This document shows positions 48,804 to 58,005 of a stretch of 64,000 nucleotides of DNA, piece after piece. The position numbers and the translations under genes are program-made. Position 1 is the stretch's first letter. Each line of letters begins with the position of its first letter. This DNA is from Streptomyces sp. BK340 (GTDB lineage: Bacteria > Actinomycetota > Actinomycetes > Streptomycetales > Streptomycetaceae): positions 372,001 through 436,000 of the forward strand of contig NZ_VISR01000004.1 of assembly GCF_007827595.1 (NCBI RefSeq). Reading direction: 5' to 3'. The notes below the pieces were generated by a model. It was not told the DNA's origin. It was given only the letters and a program-made list of their open reading frames with translations, and searched no databases.

Positions 48804-50375
48804 ATGACCGGAGCATTACCGCCCGACCGACGCCGCTTTCTGACCGCCGGTGCCGCCGTCCTCGGCGCCGCGGCCTCCGCCCAGCTCTGGCTGCCGGCCA
48901 CTGCGGCCCGGGCAGCCGGAACCCCGCTGCCCGACGGGATGTTCACCCTCGGCGTGGCCTCCGGCGACCCGCTGCCCGACGGCATCGTGCTGTGGACCCG
49001 GCTCGCCCCCGATCCCCTCCACGGCGGCGGCATGCCCGACGCGGTCGTCCCCGTGGAGTGGGAGATCGCCGAGGACGAGCGGTTCGCGAAGACCGCCCGC
49101 AGAGGCACCACCGAGGCCCGGCCCGAGTACGGGCACAGCGTTCACGTGGATGTACGGGGACTGCGCCCGGACCGCCCGTACTGGTACCGCTTCCGCGTCG
49201 ACGGCCAGGTCTCGCCCACCGGCCGCACCCGCACCGCCCCCCACCCGCACCGCAGGGGCGGCTCGCTGCGCGTCGCGCTCGCGTCCTGCCAGAACTGGCA
49301 GCACGGCTACTTCACCCCGTACGCCGACATGCTCGCCCAGGACCCCGACGTCGTGCTCTTCGTCGGCGACTACATCTACGAGTCCAAGCCCTCCGCCGCC
49401 TCCGTGCGCCGGCACGAGGGCAGCGACGAGCCGTACACCCTGGTCCAGTACCGCAACCGCTACGCCCAGTACCGCACCGACCCCGACCTCGCCGCGATGC
49501 ACGCGAACGCGCCCTGGGTGGTCACCTTCGACGACCACGAGGTCGACAACGACTTCGCCGGCGAGATCCCGCAGGACCCCGACAAGCAGTCGCACGACGC
49601 GTTCGTGGCCCGGCTGACCGCGGCCTACCAGGCGTACTACGAGCACATGCCGGTCCGCGCCACCGCGATCCCGGACGGTCCGCACATCCAGATGTACCGC
49701 CGGCTGGAGTTCGGCCGCCTGGCCCGGCTCAACGTCCTCGACACCCGGCAGTTCCGCACCGACCAGGCAACGACCCAGGACGGCGCCGAGAGCCCGTCGA
49801 TGACCATGCTCGGCGCCGAGCAGAAGCAGTGGCTGCTGGACGGGCTGTACGAGTCCCCGGCCCGCTGGAACCTGATCGCCTCGCAGATCATGATGGCCGA
49901 GACCGACCTGCTGCTCGGCGAGGGCAAGCTCTGGTACTACGACGCCTGGGACGGCTACCAGGTCGAACGCAACGCCCTGCTGGAGGAGTTCGCCGGCGTC
50001 CGCAACCCGGTCGTGCTCAGCGGCGACCGGCACCTGACGATGATCAGCAACCTGTTGGAGGACTTCGCCGACCCGGACTCCGACGTGGTCGGCGCGGAGT
50101 TCGTCGGCACCTCCATATCCAGCAACGGCGACCAGGACCAGGCCGCCTTCCACGCGCAGTGGGACCCGCTGATGGCGGACAACCCGCACTGGAAGGTGAT
50201 CGACGCCCACCGCGGCTACCACCTCTTCGACATCCGCCGCGACGGCATCGACGCCCAGGTCCGGGTCGTCGACACGGTGGTCCGGCCGCAGGCCACGGCG
50301 AGCACGCTGGCGCGGCTGCGGGTGGAGTCGGACGAGCCGGGCGTGCGCCTGGTCTCACAGGTGAGAGCCGGGTAA
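48804..50375 (+). CDS. phoD: PhoD-type alkaline phosphatase, Tat-exported
   Basis: A 523-residue secreted metallophosphatase. The N-terminus has a twin-arginine signal (DRRRFLTAGAAVLGAAASA) cleaved near ARA at about residue 37, so it is exported folded by Tat. A fibronectin-like PhoD N-domain (about 45-145) precedes the catalytic domain with GDYIYE (near 187), FDDHEVDND (near 242) and SGDRHLT (near 406), the Fe/Ca ligand regions. It hydrolyses phosphomonoesters and diesters such as teichoic acid, and it scavenges phosphate. The start ATG 48804 has AAGGGAG upstream. Its proximity to a teichoic-type cluster is suggestive but it has its own unit. Confidence 0.95.
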   Translation: MTGALPPDRRRFLTAGAAVLGAAASAQLWLPATAARAAGTPLPDGMFTLGVASGDPLPDGIVLWTRLAPDPLHGGGMPDAVVPVEWEIAEDERFAKTARRGTTEARPEYGHSVHVDVRGLRPDRPYWYRFRVDGQVSPTGRTRTAPHPHRRGGSLRVALASCQNWQHGYFTPYADMLAQDPDVVLFVGDYIYESKPSAASVRRHEGSDEPYTLVQYRNRYAQYRTDPDLAAMHANAPWVVTFDDHEVDNDFAGEIPQDPDKQSHDAFVARLTAAYQAYYEHMPVRATAIPDGPHIQMYRRLEFGRLARLNVLDTRQFRTDQATTQDGAESPSMTMLGAEQKQWLLDGLYESPARWNLIASQIMMAETDLLLGEGKLWYYDAWDGYQVERNALLEEFAGVRNPVVLSGDRHLTMISNLLEDFADPDSDVVGAEFVGTSISSNGDQDQAAFHAQWDPLMADNPHWKVIDAHRGYHLFDIRRDGIDAQVRVVDTVVRPQATASTLARLRVESDEPGVRLVSQVRAG

Positions 50376-50470
50376 GCGCACTTTCGAGACACTGCTCGGG
50401 TTGCCGGTAAATTTTCTTCATCCGGCCACGTACACCGTTAACCGCTCTCTTACCTTGACCGGAACCGAGA

Positions 50471-50503
50471 TGCCGCGGAATCCCCGTGTGGAATTCCGCG
50501 GCA
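50471..50503 (+). promoter_or_regulatory. Perfect inverted repeat upstream of a small gene
   Basis: TGCCGCGGAAT (50471-50481) and ATTCCGCGGCA (50493-50503) form an 11-bp perfect stem with an 11-base loop. It starts 95 bases after the phoD stop and ends immediately before ATG 50504, so it is either the phoD terminator or a translational or operator element of the following small gene. Confidence 0.5.
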
Positions 50504-50986
50504 ATGGGCTCCGCCGAGGAGCTGTATTTCCGGCTTGTTCGCGACGGTGCCGTCCCGCATATGAAGAACTCGTGCAGCCCCACGCCCCGGGACGTGAAGA
50601 TCCCGACTCCCCGTCGGGAGGCCACGGCGGCCGGTGCGATCGGCGCGGAGGTGGCCGAAAGGATCCGTACGCCGGGCGTGCGTGTCGTCGGTGATCCGGC
50701 GCCGCTCCCGGCGGTGCCCGAACGGCCGTTGCCGGCCGTGCCGGAGCCGCGGTTCTTCCCTGAAGCGGCAGCCCGGGCTCCGTTCGGCGCGTTCGTCGCA
50801 GCCTCGCCGTCCCCCGGTGCGAACCCTGTCCGGACCGTGCCCCGGATGCCGTGGAAAGAGCTGGTCAGGGTGCTCGGTCAGCACTGTCCGAAGCGACTCG
50901 GGCGGCGCCGATCGGAACCTGTGGACTTACTCACAACAATTCCACGGGGGTTCAACGCAACCGTCCCCAATCACCAGGAGTACTAG
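50504..50986 (+). CDS. Possible small protein with a TTA codon, unknown function
   Basis: An open frame of 160 residues from ATG 50504 (GTG 50486 also possible). Codon use is Streptomyces-like through the middle, weaker at the ends. The sequence is proline-rich (PAPLPAVPERPLPAVPEP) and basic at the C-terminal side, with no recognisable domain or signal peptide. It includes leucine TTA at 50927-50929, which would make it depend on the bldA tRNA. Its start directly follows an inverted repeat and has no clear ribosome binding site. The stop TAG is directly followed by GTG 50987, in frame with the next gene, and AGGAG lies inside its last codons. It may be real or a leader region. Confidence 0.4.
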   Translation: MGSAEELYFRLVRDGAVPHMKNSCSPTPRDVKIPTPRREATAAGAIGAEVAERIRTPGVRVVGDPAPLPAVPERPLPAVPEPRFFPEAAARAPFGAFVAASPSPGANPVRTVPRMPWKELVRVLGQHCPKRLGRRRSEPVDLLTTIPRGFNATVPNHQEY

Positions 50987-51097
50987 GTGAATGACAGGTT
51001 GCGCGCACATATGCATGGGACGTCACTCACCTTGCACTGCGGTTACCCGAAGTGGGACCATTTCACGGTTCCCTGTCGCCGCAAGGTAGGTCAGCCT

Positions 51098-52594
51098 GTG
51101 TCCCAGCACATAGCCAAGCCCCGAACCACCGCAGTGATCCTGGCCGGTGGTACCGGTCAGCGGGTGGGTCTGTCGATCCCCAAGCAGCTGCTGAAGATCG
51201 CCGGCAAGGCAGTCATCGAGCACACCCTGACCACCTTCGAGAACACCGAGTCGATCGACGACGTCATCGTGCTGATGGCGCCGGGCTATGTGCCGGACAT
51301 CGAGAAGATCGTCGCCAAGGCCGGGTTCCGGAAGATCAAGAAGATCATCGAGGGCGGCTCGACCCGCAACGAGACCACCGAGCGCGCCATCGAGGCCCTC
51401 GGTGAGGGTCTGGCCGAGGGCGAGGACCTCAACGTCCTCTTCCACGACGCCGTCCGCCCCCTGCTCTCGCAGCGCGTCATCGACGACTGCGTGACCGCGC
51501 TGGACCGCTTCCAGGCCGTCGACGTCGCCATCCCGTCCGCGGACACCATCATCGTCACGCGCACGCACGGCGAGGACGGCGAGTTCATCACCGAGATCCC
51601 GGACCGCTCCCGGCTGCGCCGCGGTCAGACGCCGCAGGCCTTCAAGCTGTCCACGATCAAGCGGGCCTACGAGGTCGCCGCCGGCGACCCCAACTTCCAG
51701 GCCACGGACGACTGTTCCGTCGTCCTCAAGTACCTGCCGGACGTGCCGATCCACGTTGTCGCGGGCGACGAGTACAACATGAAGGTGACGCAGCCGGTCG
51801 ACGTCTTCATCGCCGACAAGCTGTTCCAGCTCGCCTCCACCGCCGCCCCCGAGCAGAACGGCGAGGAGGCCTACCGCGCGCTCCTCACCGGCAAGACCGT
51901 CGTGATCTTCGGCGGCTCCTACGGCATCGGCAAGGACATCGCCGAACTCGCCGAGTCCTACGGCGCGAACGTCTACGCGCTGGGCCGCTCCACCACCGGC
52001 ACCCACGTGGAGAACCCGGAGGAGGTCGACGACGCGCTGTCCAAGGCGTACGCGGAGACCGGCCGGATCGACTACGTCGTCAACACCGCGGGCGTGCTGC
52101 GCATCGGCAAGCTCGCCGAGACCGACAACGCCACCATCGAGGAGGCGCTGAAGGTCAACTACCTGGCCCCGGTGCAGATCGCCCGCTCGTCGTACAAGTA
52201 CCTGGCCGAGACCAAGGGCCAGCTGCTGCTCTACACCTCCAGCAGCTACACCCGCGGCCGCGCCGAGTACAGCCTCTACTCCTCGACCAAGGCCGCCATG
52301 GTGAACCTCACTCAGGCGCTGTCCGACGAGTGGGCCGGCGACGGCATCCGCGTGAACTGCATCAACCCGGAGCGCACCGCCACCCCGATGCGCACCAAGG
52401 CTTTCGGCCAGGAGCCGGCCGGTTCGCTGCTCTCCTCCGAGGCCGTGGCCGGCACCTCCCTGGACGTGCTGCTCTCGGAGCTGACCGGTCATGTGATCGA
52501 CGTCCGCCAGCAGGACCCGACGGCGGGCGCCGCCAAGGCCTCCGGGTTCGAGCAGGCGCTGGCCTCCGTTCTGGACCGTCAGGACGGCATGTAA
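51098..52594 (+). CDS. Bifunctional ribitol-5-phosphate cytidylyltransferase/SDR reductase
   Basis: A 498-residue fusion. Residues 1-~235 are an IspD/TarI-type cytidylyltransferase (AVILAGGTGQRVG, IPKQLL, HDAVRPLL). Residues ~265-498 are a short-chain dehydrogenase with the nucleotide loop FGGSYGIGKDIA (near 271) and YSSTK active site (near 392). It fits the bifunctional enzymes that reduce ribulose-5-phosphate and make CDP-ribitol for wall polymers. The start GTG 51098 gives MSQHIAKP like homologues. GTG 50987 has a good AGGAG 6 bases upstream but adds 37 non-conserved residues. The downstream polymerase gene suggests its CDP-alditol is used there. Confidence 0.88.
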   Translation: MSQHIAKPRTTAVILAGGTGQRVGLSIPKQLLKIAGKAVIEHTLTTFENTESIDDVIVLMAPGYVPDIEKIVAKAGFRKIKKIIEGGSTRNETTERAIEALGEGLAEGEDLNVLFHDAVRPLLSQRVIDDCVTALDRFQAVDVAIPSADTIIVTRTHGEDGEFITEIPDRSRLRRGQTPQAFKLSTIKRAYEVAAGDPNFQATDDCSVVLKYLPDVPIHVVAGDEYNMKVTQPVDVFIADKLFQLASTAAPEQNGEEAYRALLTGKTVVIFGGSYGIGKDIAELAESYGANVYALGRSTTGTHVENPEEVDDALSKAYAETGRIDYVVNTAGVLRIGKLAETDNATIEEALKVNYLAPVQIARSSYKYLAETKGQLLLYTSSSYTRGRAEYSLYSSTKAAMVNLTQALSDEWAGDGIRVNCINPERTATPMRTKAFGQEPAGSLLSSEAVAGTSLDVLLSELTGHVIDVRQQDPTAGAAKASGFEQALASVLDRQDGM

Positions 52595-52623
52595 TAATTG
52601 CGGCTAAATAGCTTATAGGAATT

Positions 52624-52668
52624 CAGGCCTCTGTGTTCGCCCATTCGACGGGCGTTCGCAGAGGCCTG
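52624..52668 (+). terminator. Terminator or attenuator hairpin
   Basis: A perfect 10-bp stem (CAGGCCTCTG 52624-52633, CAGAGGCCTG 52659-52668) with an inner GCCC/GGGC stem. It starts 29 bases after the cytidylyltransferase stop and lies before the polymerase gene. Confidence 0.65.
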
Positions 52669-52751
52669 ACTCCGTACGCCTCGCAAAAGCACCGCCACTT
52701 CCGGCAATACCGAACAAAACCGGCACTCCCCCTCCCAGAGCAGGTTTCTCT

Positions 52752-54863
52752 GTGATATCCACCGCTATTCGCGTCGCCCGGGTGGGCAGCGTGGCCGAGC
52801 TGGCCGCGGCGGCCCTCGTGATGCTGGGGTTCCCGGCGCTCATGCTGGCCGCGCTCGTCCCGAGCGTCTACGCCTTCGCGGCCGTTGCCGCCGTGACGTA
52901 CCTGGCGGACCACTATCTGCACCGCAAGGGCAGCTACCTGATCAACCGCCTCAGCAAGGTCCGGGCCGGTCTTTCGATCCGGTTCCTGATCCGGCAGCTG
53001 CTGCTGATCCTGTTGCTGGCCCGGCTCTCGCACGCGGACGACCTGATCTTCTACGGTGCGGTTGCCTGCTTCATCGCCTTCTACGGCCTCCAGGCCCCGC
53101 ACGGCGCGCTGGTCACCCTCATCCGCAGCCGTCGCCGGATGCCGGTCGCCACCCGCAACGTGGACCTGAAGTCCCGCATCCGCATCCCGGACGCCCCGCC
53201 GCGACGCCTGCTGCACCGCTCCGCGGAGAAAATGCTCCACCTCGACCTCTTCGCCGTCGTCGGCATCGTGGTCTCGGCGATCGTGGACTCGGCCGTCGCC
53301 GGTTTCGTGGGCATCGGCCTCACCGTGGGCCTCGGCTGCCTGTACGTCCTGGTGCTGGTGCCGTACGTGCGCGGCCGGAGGACCCCGCCGAAGGCCGACG
53401 TCGTCCTCGCCGCCGTCGACGAGTGGCTGGCCGGCTACAAGCCGGAGACGGTCCTGTACTTCTCCGGCTCCAAGGACTCCGCGTACCAGGTCAACATGTG
53501 GCTGGAGACGATGGAGCGGCTGGAGAGCCGGCCGCTGATCATCCTGCGCGAGCGCGCCATCCTGAACAACCTGGCGCCCACCACGGTCCCCGTCATCTGC
53601 GTGCCCGGAGGGGTGCACCTGATGAACCTGGACCTGTCGACCGTGCGCGTCGCCCTGTACGCGGCCAACGTCGGCAAGAACATCCACCTGTTGCGCGTGC
53701 CGACCATGAAGCACGTCTTCATCGGCCACGGCGACAGCGACAAGCTGGCCAGCGTCAACCCGTACAGCAAGGTGTACGACGAGGTCTGGACCGCCGGCCG
53801 GGCCGGCCGCGACCGCTACGCCATCGCCGACGTCGGTGTCCGCGACGACGACATCGTCGAGGTCGGCCGCCCGCAGCTGGCGCCCATCCAGAGCAGTAGG
53901 GGCGTGCCCGACGGGCACTGCCCGACCGTTCTCTACGCCCCCACCTGGGAGGGCTGGGACGGAAACCCCGGCAACACCTCGATCGTGCTCGCCGGCGAGA
54001 ACATCGTGAAGAAGCTGATCACGGCCGACCCGCCGGTCCGTGTCCTGTACAAGCCGCACCCGTTCACCGGCACCGTCAGCAAGGACGCCGGCGCCGCGCA
54101 CCAGCGGATCACCGCCCTGGTCGAGAAGGCCGCCGCCGAGCGGGCCGCCGATCCGCGCTTCACCGCCGACAGGGCCGCCCAGGAGAAGGCGAAGTCGGAC
54201 CTGGGCCGCATCGAGGCCCGGATCGCCGAGCTGACCGGCAAGGGCGGCGACAAGGGCGACGAGGCCGAGGCCACCCGCGACGGGATCGTCGACGTCCAGA
54301 GGCACGAGGAGATCGCCCGGCTGCGCACCGAGTGGAACGACGTCTACTGGCGCTCCTTCCCCTCTTACGAGCACCGGGTCATCACGGGTGCCGAGCCGCG
54401 CCTGTACGACTGCTTCAACGTCTCGGACGCGATGGTCTCCGACATCTCCTCCGTGGTCTCGGACTTCATCGCGAGCGGCAAGCCGTACGCGGTGACCGAC
54501 TCCGCCGAGCTGGGCGTGGAGGAGTTCAAGCGGCAGAACACGGCCGTGCGCGCGGCGACGATCCTGTCCAACGGCGCGGCCGAGCTGGGCGGCCTGCTGG
54601 ACGCCGTACGCGACCCCTCCAGCGACCCGCTGGCCGAGGACCGGGGCGAGCTGAAGCGGTACCTGCTGGGCCCGGACGAGCCGAAGTCCATCGACCGGTT
54701 CAACACCGCGGTCGCCGACCTGGCCCTCAAGGCCGAGACCCGCAACGTCGGCCAGGAGTCCCGGGCGGCCGCCGGGAACGCCGACGCCGCCGAGCTGACC
54801 AACGCGGTACCGGGTCAGCGCGTGGCGTCCGCCGGTGAGACGGACGGTGTGAGCGCGGGCTGA
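52752..54863 (+). CDS. CDP-glycerol/ribitol phosphotransferase with membrane N-terminus
   Basis: A 703-residue protein. Residues 1-~215 hold several transmembrane segments, then comes a TagB/TagF-type phosphotransferase domain (~230-640) with IGHGDSDKL (near 325), YKPHPF (near 433) and SDISSVVSDF (near 562). This family polymerises glycerol- or ribitol-phosphate for teichoic-type polymers from CDP-alditol donors. A charged helical insertion (~450-520, AAQEKAKSDLGRIEARIAEL) separates the two halves and looks coiled. The start GTG 52752 (MISTAIRV) has only a weak site. It lies after the CDP-ribitol synthase gene, which likely supplies the donor. The membrane region may tether it to the lipid carrier. 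Confidence 0.9.
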   Translation: MISTAIRVARVGSVAELAAAALVMLGFPALMLAALVPSVYAFAAVAAVTYLADHYLHRKGSYLINRLSKVRAGLSIRFLIRQLLLILLLARLSHADDLIFYGAVACFIAFYGLQAPHGALVTLIRSRRRMPVATRNVDLKSRIRIPDAPPRRLLHRSAEKMLHLDLFAVVGIVVSAIVDSAVAGFVGIGLTVGLGCLYVLVLVPYVRGRRTPPKADVVLAAVDEWLAGYKPETVLYFSGSKDSAYQVNMWLETMERLESRPLIILRERAILNNLAPTTVPVICVPGGVHLMNLDLSTVRVALYAANVGKNIHLLRVPTMKHVFIGHGDSDKLASVNPYSKVYDEVWTAGRAGRDRYAIADVGVRDDDIVEVGRPQLAPIQSSRGVPDGHCPTVLYAPTWEGWDGNPGNTSIVLAGENIVKKLITADPPVRVLYKPHPFTGTVSKDAGAAHQRITALVEKAAAERAADPRFTADRAAQEKAKSDLGRIEARIAELTGKGGDKGDEAEATRDGIVDVQRHEEIARLRTEWNDVYWRSFPSYEHRVITGAEPRLYDCFNVSDAMVSDISSVVSDFIASGKPYAVTDSAELGVEEFKRQNTAVRAATILSNGAAELGGLLDAVRDPSSDPLAEDRGELKRYLLGPDEPKSIDRFNTAVADLALKAETRNVGQESRAAAGNADAAELTNAVPGQRVASAGETDGVSAG

Positions 54864-54880
54864 CCCGTTCCCCTGCCATG

Positions 54881-54910
54881 CGGCCTCCGAGGAGCAGTCC
54901 TCGGGGGCCG
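54881..54910 (+). terminator. Terminator after the phosphotransferase gene
   Basis: A 13-bp stem (CGGCCTCCGAGGA 54881-54893 and TCCTCGGGGGCCG 54898-54910, one G-U pair) with a 4-base loop, 17 bases after the stop. Confidence 0.85.
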
Positions 54911-55159
54911 TTGCCGTGTCCGCCGTCTTACGCGGCTCTTGACCGCAGCTGAACCGCTCTTACTCCGGATGCGTACTGTCTCGTACCGCCCGCCGTGCTC
55001 CGTTTCTGTCCGGTTCCTGTGAGGCGGCATCGGTGTGATGTGCACCACTGATTACCCGCTGTGAGGCAACCGCTTCCCACGGGTGCCCGTCTATCAGGTT
55101 GCGAATGAGGCGATACGGGGGGAATGTTCCGTTGACCAGCGGGAAAGCGAGGGGGAAAC

Positions 55160-56374
55160 GTGACCGTCGTGACGCAGCCTGATGTCACCGTGATCATCGG
55201 GGCGTACGAGGCGATGCCGTACCTGGTCGAGTGCCTGGCATCCGTCGAGGCTCAGACCATCGACCCGGCACGTATGGAGGTCATCGCGGTCGACGACGGC
55301 TCGACGGACGGTACCGGGGAGTACCTGGAGGAGTTCGCGGACCGCGCCCCCATGCCGGTCACCGTCATCCGCCAGGACAACTCCGGCGGCCCCAGCGGAC
55401 CGCGCAACGTCGGCCTCGGCAAGGCGGCCGGACGCTACGTCTTCTTCCTGGACGCCGACGACCGGCTCGGGCCCGAGGCCCTGGAGCGCATGGTCGCCAT
55501 GGCCGACAAGAACGGCACCGACGTGGTGCTCGGCAAGGTCGAGGGCATCAACCGCATCCCGCCGAAGTCCATGTGGGGCAAGACCCTCGACCGGACCGAC
55601 GTCTTCTCGTCGAACATCAAGTTCACGCTCAGCGCGCAGAAGCTGTTCCGCCGGGCACTGCTGGAGAAGCACGGCATGCGCTTCGACGAGTCCCTGTGGA
55701 CCGGCGAGGACGCGCTGTTCACGATGGAGGCTTATCTGCGGGCCGACGGTGTCTCGGTGGTCGCCGACTACCCCTGCTACTACCTGGTCGGCCGCGAGGA
55801 CGGCAAGCACGTCACGAAGACCGGCAGCTACACGCTCCGCTTCGACTCCGCCCGCGCCCTGATGAAGCTGATCGCCGACATGGTCCCGGCGGGCGACAAG
55901 CGCGACACCCTGATGATCCGGCCGTTCCTGATCACCCTGCTGCCCCAGTTCGGGCCGAAGTTCCTGACGGACGACGAAGAGGTCCGCCGGCACAAGTTCG
56001 AGCTGGCCAAGCCGCTGATGGAGGCCTACTGGACGCCGGGGGTGGCCCGCCGGCTCAAGGTGCACGAGCGGCTGCGGCTGCACCTCGTGGCCATGCAGCG
56101 GCCCGAACTGCTGCTGGACGTCGTGAAGTTCGTCAAGGCGAAGAAGCAGGCCGCCGCGATCCTGGAGAAGCGCGGCACCCGCGTCTACCTCGTCTACCCG
56201 CACTTCCGGTCCAAGGAGGCCGGCATCCCCGACCAGGTCTACCTCGCCGAACCCCGCGAGGCCCGGGCCTTCGAGGGCTACCGGGAGGCCGCCGCCAACT
56301 CCTTCCTGCGCCGGGCGCTCAGGAAGATCCGGCGGATGCTCCCGAGCGGAGGATTCGGCGCGGCGGCGGCCTGA
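55160..56374 (+). CDS. Glycosyltransferase family 2, wall-polymer type
   Basis: A 404-residue protein. The front ~230 residues are a GT-A family 2 domain with VTVIIGAYEAMPYLVECL, AVDDGSTDGT (near 44), NVGLGKAAGRY and the DxD metal motif FLDADD (near 96). A C-terminal part of about 150 residues, with helices, is shared with wall teichoic-acid or capsule glycosyltransferases. It probably adds a sugar to a polyol-phosphate polymer. The start GTG 55160 has GGGGG upstream. It is separated from the phosphotransferase by a terminator and a 296-base gap, so it has its own promoter. The stop is 22 bases from the convergent pyruvyl-transferase gene. Confidence 0.9.
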   Translation: MTVVTQPDVTVIIGAYEAMPYLVECLASVEAQTIDPARMEVIAVDDGSTDGTGEYLEEFADRAPMPVTVIRQDNSGGPSGPRNVGLGKAAGRYVFFLDADDRLGPEALERMVAMADKNGTDVVLGKVEGINRIPPKSMWGKTLDRTDVFSSNIKFTLSAQKLFRRALLEKHGMRFDESLWTGEDALFTMEAYLRADGVSVVADYPCYYLVGREDGKHVTKTGSYTLRFDSARALMKLIADMVPAGDKRDTLMIRPFLITLLPQFGPKFLTDDEEVRRHKFELAKPLMEAYWTPGVARRLKVHERLRLHLVAMQRPELLLDVVKFVKAKKQAAAILEKRGTRVYLVYPHFRSKEAGIPDQVYLAEPREARAFEGYREAAANSFLRRALRKIRRMLPSGGFGAAAA

Positions 56375-56396
56375 GGACCGCCGCCGGCCGGGGGAG

Positions 56397-57815
56397 TCAC
56401 TGCTTGCCGGACTGCAGCGCCCGGCGCAACGGCCGGCCCACCACGCGGCGGGCGCGCCGGTAGACGGACGCGGTGGGCGCGGGCACGCCGTCCTTGACCT
56501 TCCTCGCCCGCGCCAGCTCCCGGCGCAACTGGGTGTTGTCCTCGGTCAGTTCGCTGACCCGGGTGTGCAGCCAGCCGAACCGGCTGCTGAGCGAGGCGAG
56601 GTCCGTGTCGTTCCACGGGCGCACACCCGGCGGGAACGACAGCGAGTCCATCTTCTTCTCGAAGGCCGCGCCGCCGTCGCCGTGCGTGAAGGTGTTCTGC
56701 AGCCCGTTCCTGTCCAGGAAGCCGACGAACCGCTCGAAGCGCTCCCGGTGGTTGCCGACCAGCCCGCCGAGGTCGGCCTGCTCGTACAGCCGCGCCGGGT
56801 CGGCCGCCTCCGGGTCCTTGACGACCTTGTCCAGCCGCTGGTGCGGGATCTCGAAGTACCGGCACAGCTCCAGCGTGCGCGAGTCGCCGCACAGCACGGT
56901 CGCGGGCGTTCCCGCGAGCAGCGCCGCGATGTTGCCGTGGATGCGTGAGCCGAAGGAGAAGTCGAAGGGGCGCAGCTCGTCGATCCAGGTGACCGGGTCG
57001 ACGTACACCCGCACCTTGTCCTCCCGGTACATCGGGTGGTCCGGGTGCGTCGGGATCGCGGTCACCGCGGCGTTGGGGTCGCTGAGGTCCCGCCAGTGCA
57101 GCTGCCGCGCGTCGCTGAGGTTCTGGCCGATGAAGCGCAGGTTCGGGTACCGGTCGTGGGCCCGGGTGATGATCCGGCCGAGGCCCTGCTTCTTCACCGC
57201 GCTGTGCGAGCCGTTGACCGCGATCCGCGACTCGGCGGTCAGTCCGGGCACCCGCTTGCGCACGTCGAGTTCGCTGCCGTACAGGAACAGCGACGGGCAG
57301 CCGATGACCTCCACGTCCCGGAAGCCCATGTCCCGCAGGTACTGCTCGGTGAACTCGCCCCGCACCCCGATCGAGGCGCTGCGCTCCAGCACCGCCGCAC
57401 AGAACTCGCGCACCGTCGGCTCGATGCTCTTCAGCCGTGCCGGGTCGTAGCTCACCCCGGTCTGCGCGCCGACGCCGAGCACCACGACGGGGATCCTCAG
57501 CCGGGTGATGAGCCGGGTCAGGCGCTTCAGCGCGGTCTCGAAGGACGGCCGGAAGGCGTTGGCGAGCGGCACGACGAAGGCGTCGTACTCCGCGTTGATG
57601 CGCGCGGCAGCGGCCACCTCGGTCCGTCCGCCGTTCGAGACGACCTCGGTCCCCGGGACCTCGAGGATCTTGTGCGCCGCGTCCTGGAAGATCAGGTTGC
57701 CCGCGTTGGTGGCGATGACGTCCTGGTGGAGAGCCTCCTCCACGGTGAAGACGTCGTAGGGGCTCTTGCCGGAGCGAAGGAGTATGCGCCTCGGTTGGCG
57801 AACGTTAGGTGACAC
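56397..57815 (-). CDS. Polysaccharide pyruvyl transferase family protein
   Basis: A 472-residue protein of the PS_pyruv_trans family (ILLRSGKSPYDVF at the front; VVLGVGAQTGVSY; FSFGSRIHGNIAALLAGTPATVLCGD), which adds pyruvate ketals to surface glycans. A C-terminal coiled-coil segment (about 395-430, RVSELTEDNTQLRREL) and a basic tail (RRARRVVGRPLRRAL) may bind partners or the membrane. The start is GTG 57815. TTG 57824 is also open. Neither has a ribosome binding site, so a leaderless or near-leaderless transcript is possible. It is convergent with the glycosyltransferase and divergent from proB. Confidence 0.88.
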   Translation of the reverse strand: MSPNVRQPRRILLRSGKSPYDVFTVEEALHQDVIATNAGNLIFQDAAHKILEVPGTEVVSNGGRTEVAAAARINAEYDAFVVPLANAFRPSFETALKRLTRLITRLRIPVVVLGVGAQTGVSYDPARLKSIEPTVREFCAAVLERSASIGVRGEFTEQYLRDMGFRDVEVIGCPSLFLYGSELDVRKRVPGLTAESRIAVNGSHSAVKKQGLGRIITRAHDRYPNLRFIGQNLSDARQLHWRDLSDPNAAVTAIPTHPDHPMYREDKVRVYVDPVTWIDELRPFDFSFGSRIHGNIAALLAGTPATVLCGDSRTLELCRYFEIPHQRLDKVVKDPEAADPARLYEQADLGGLVGNHRERFERFVGFLDRNGLQNTFTHGDGGAAFEKKMDSLSFPPGVRPWNDTDLASLSSRFGWLHTRVSELTEDNTQLRRELARARKVKDGVPAPTASVYRRARRVVGRPLRRALQSGKQ

Positions 57816-57839
57816 GAAGGTCAAATTATGTTTGTCAGG

Positions 57840-57868
57840 GATTTAATTTCTATAGACAACCAGTACAA
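57840..57868 (-). promoter_or_regulatory. Predicted promoter for the pyruvyl transferase
   Basis: On the minus strand TTGTAC (57868-57863) and TAAATC (57845-57840) are 17 bases apart. The surrounding 60 bases are very AT-rich for this genome. The predicted transcript start falls about 10-20 bases before the GTG/TTG start. Confidence 0.45.
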
Positions 57869-58005
57869 CCTTTTTACCGTACGCAAACAGTGATCGAACG
57901 ATCACGCCCCGCCTGTCCGGGGGCTGGACCGGTGCGCGGCGCACGGCCCCCTTCGCGTAGATTGCCGCACAGCAGCCGGAACCGGGCGAGGGGACAGCAG
58001 GCAAG

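Noticed and set aside
41176-48816. A 2546-residue open frame on the minus strand
   Set aside because: It lies antisense to rne, rplU, rpmA and obg, and is open only because of extreme GC bias. No domain reads in it.
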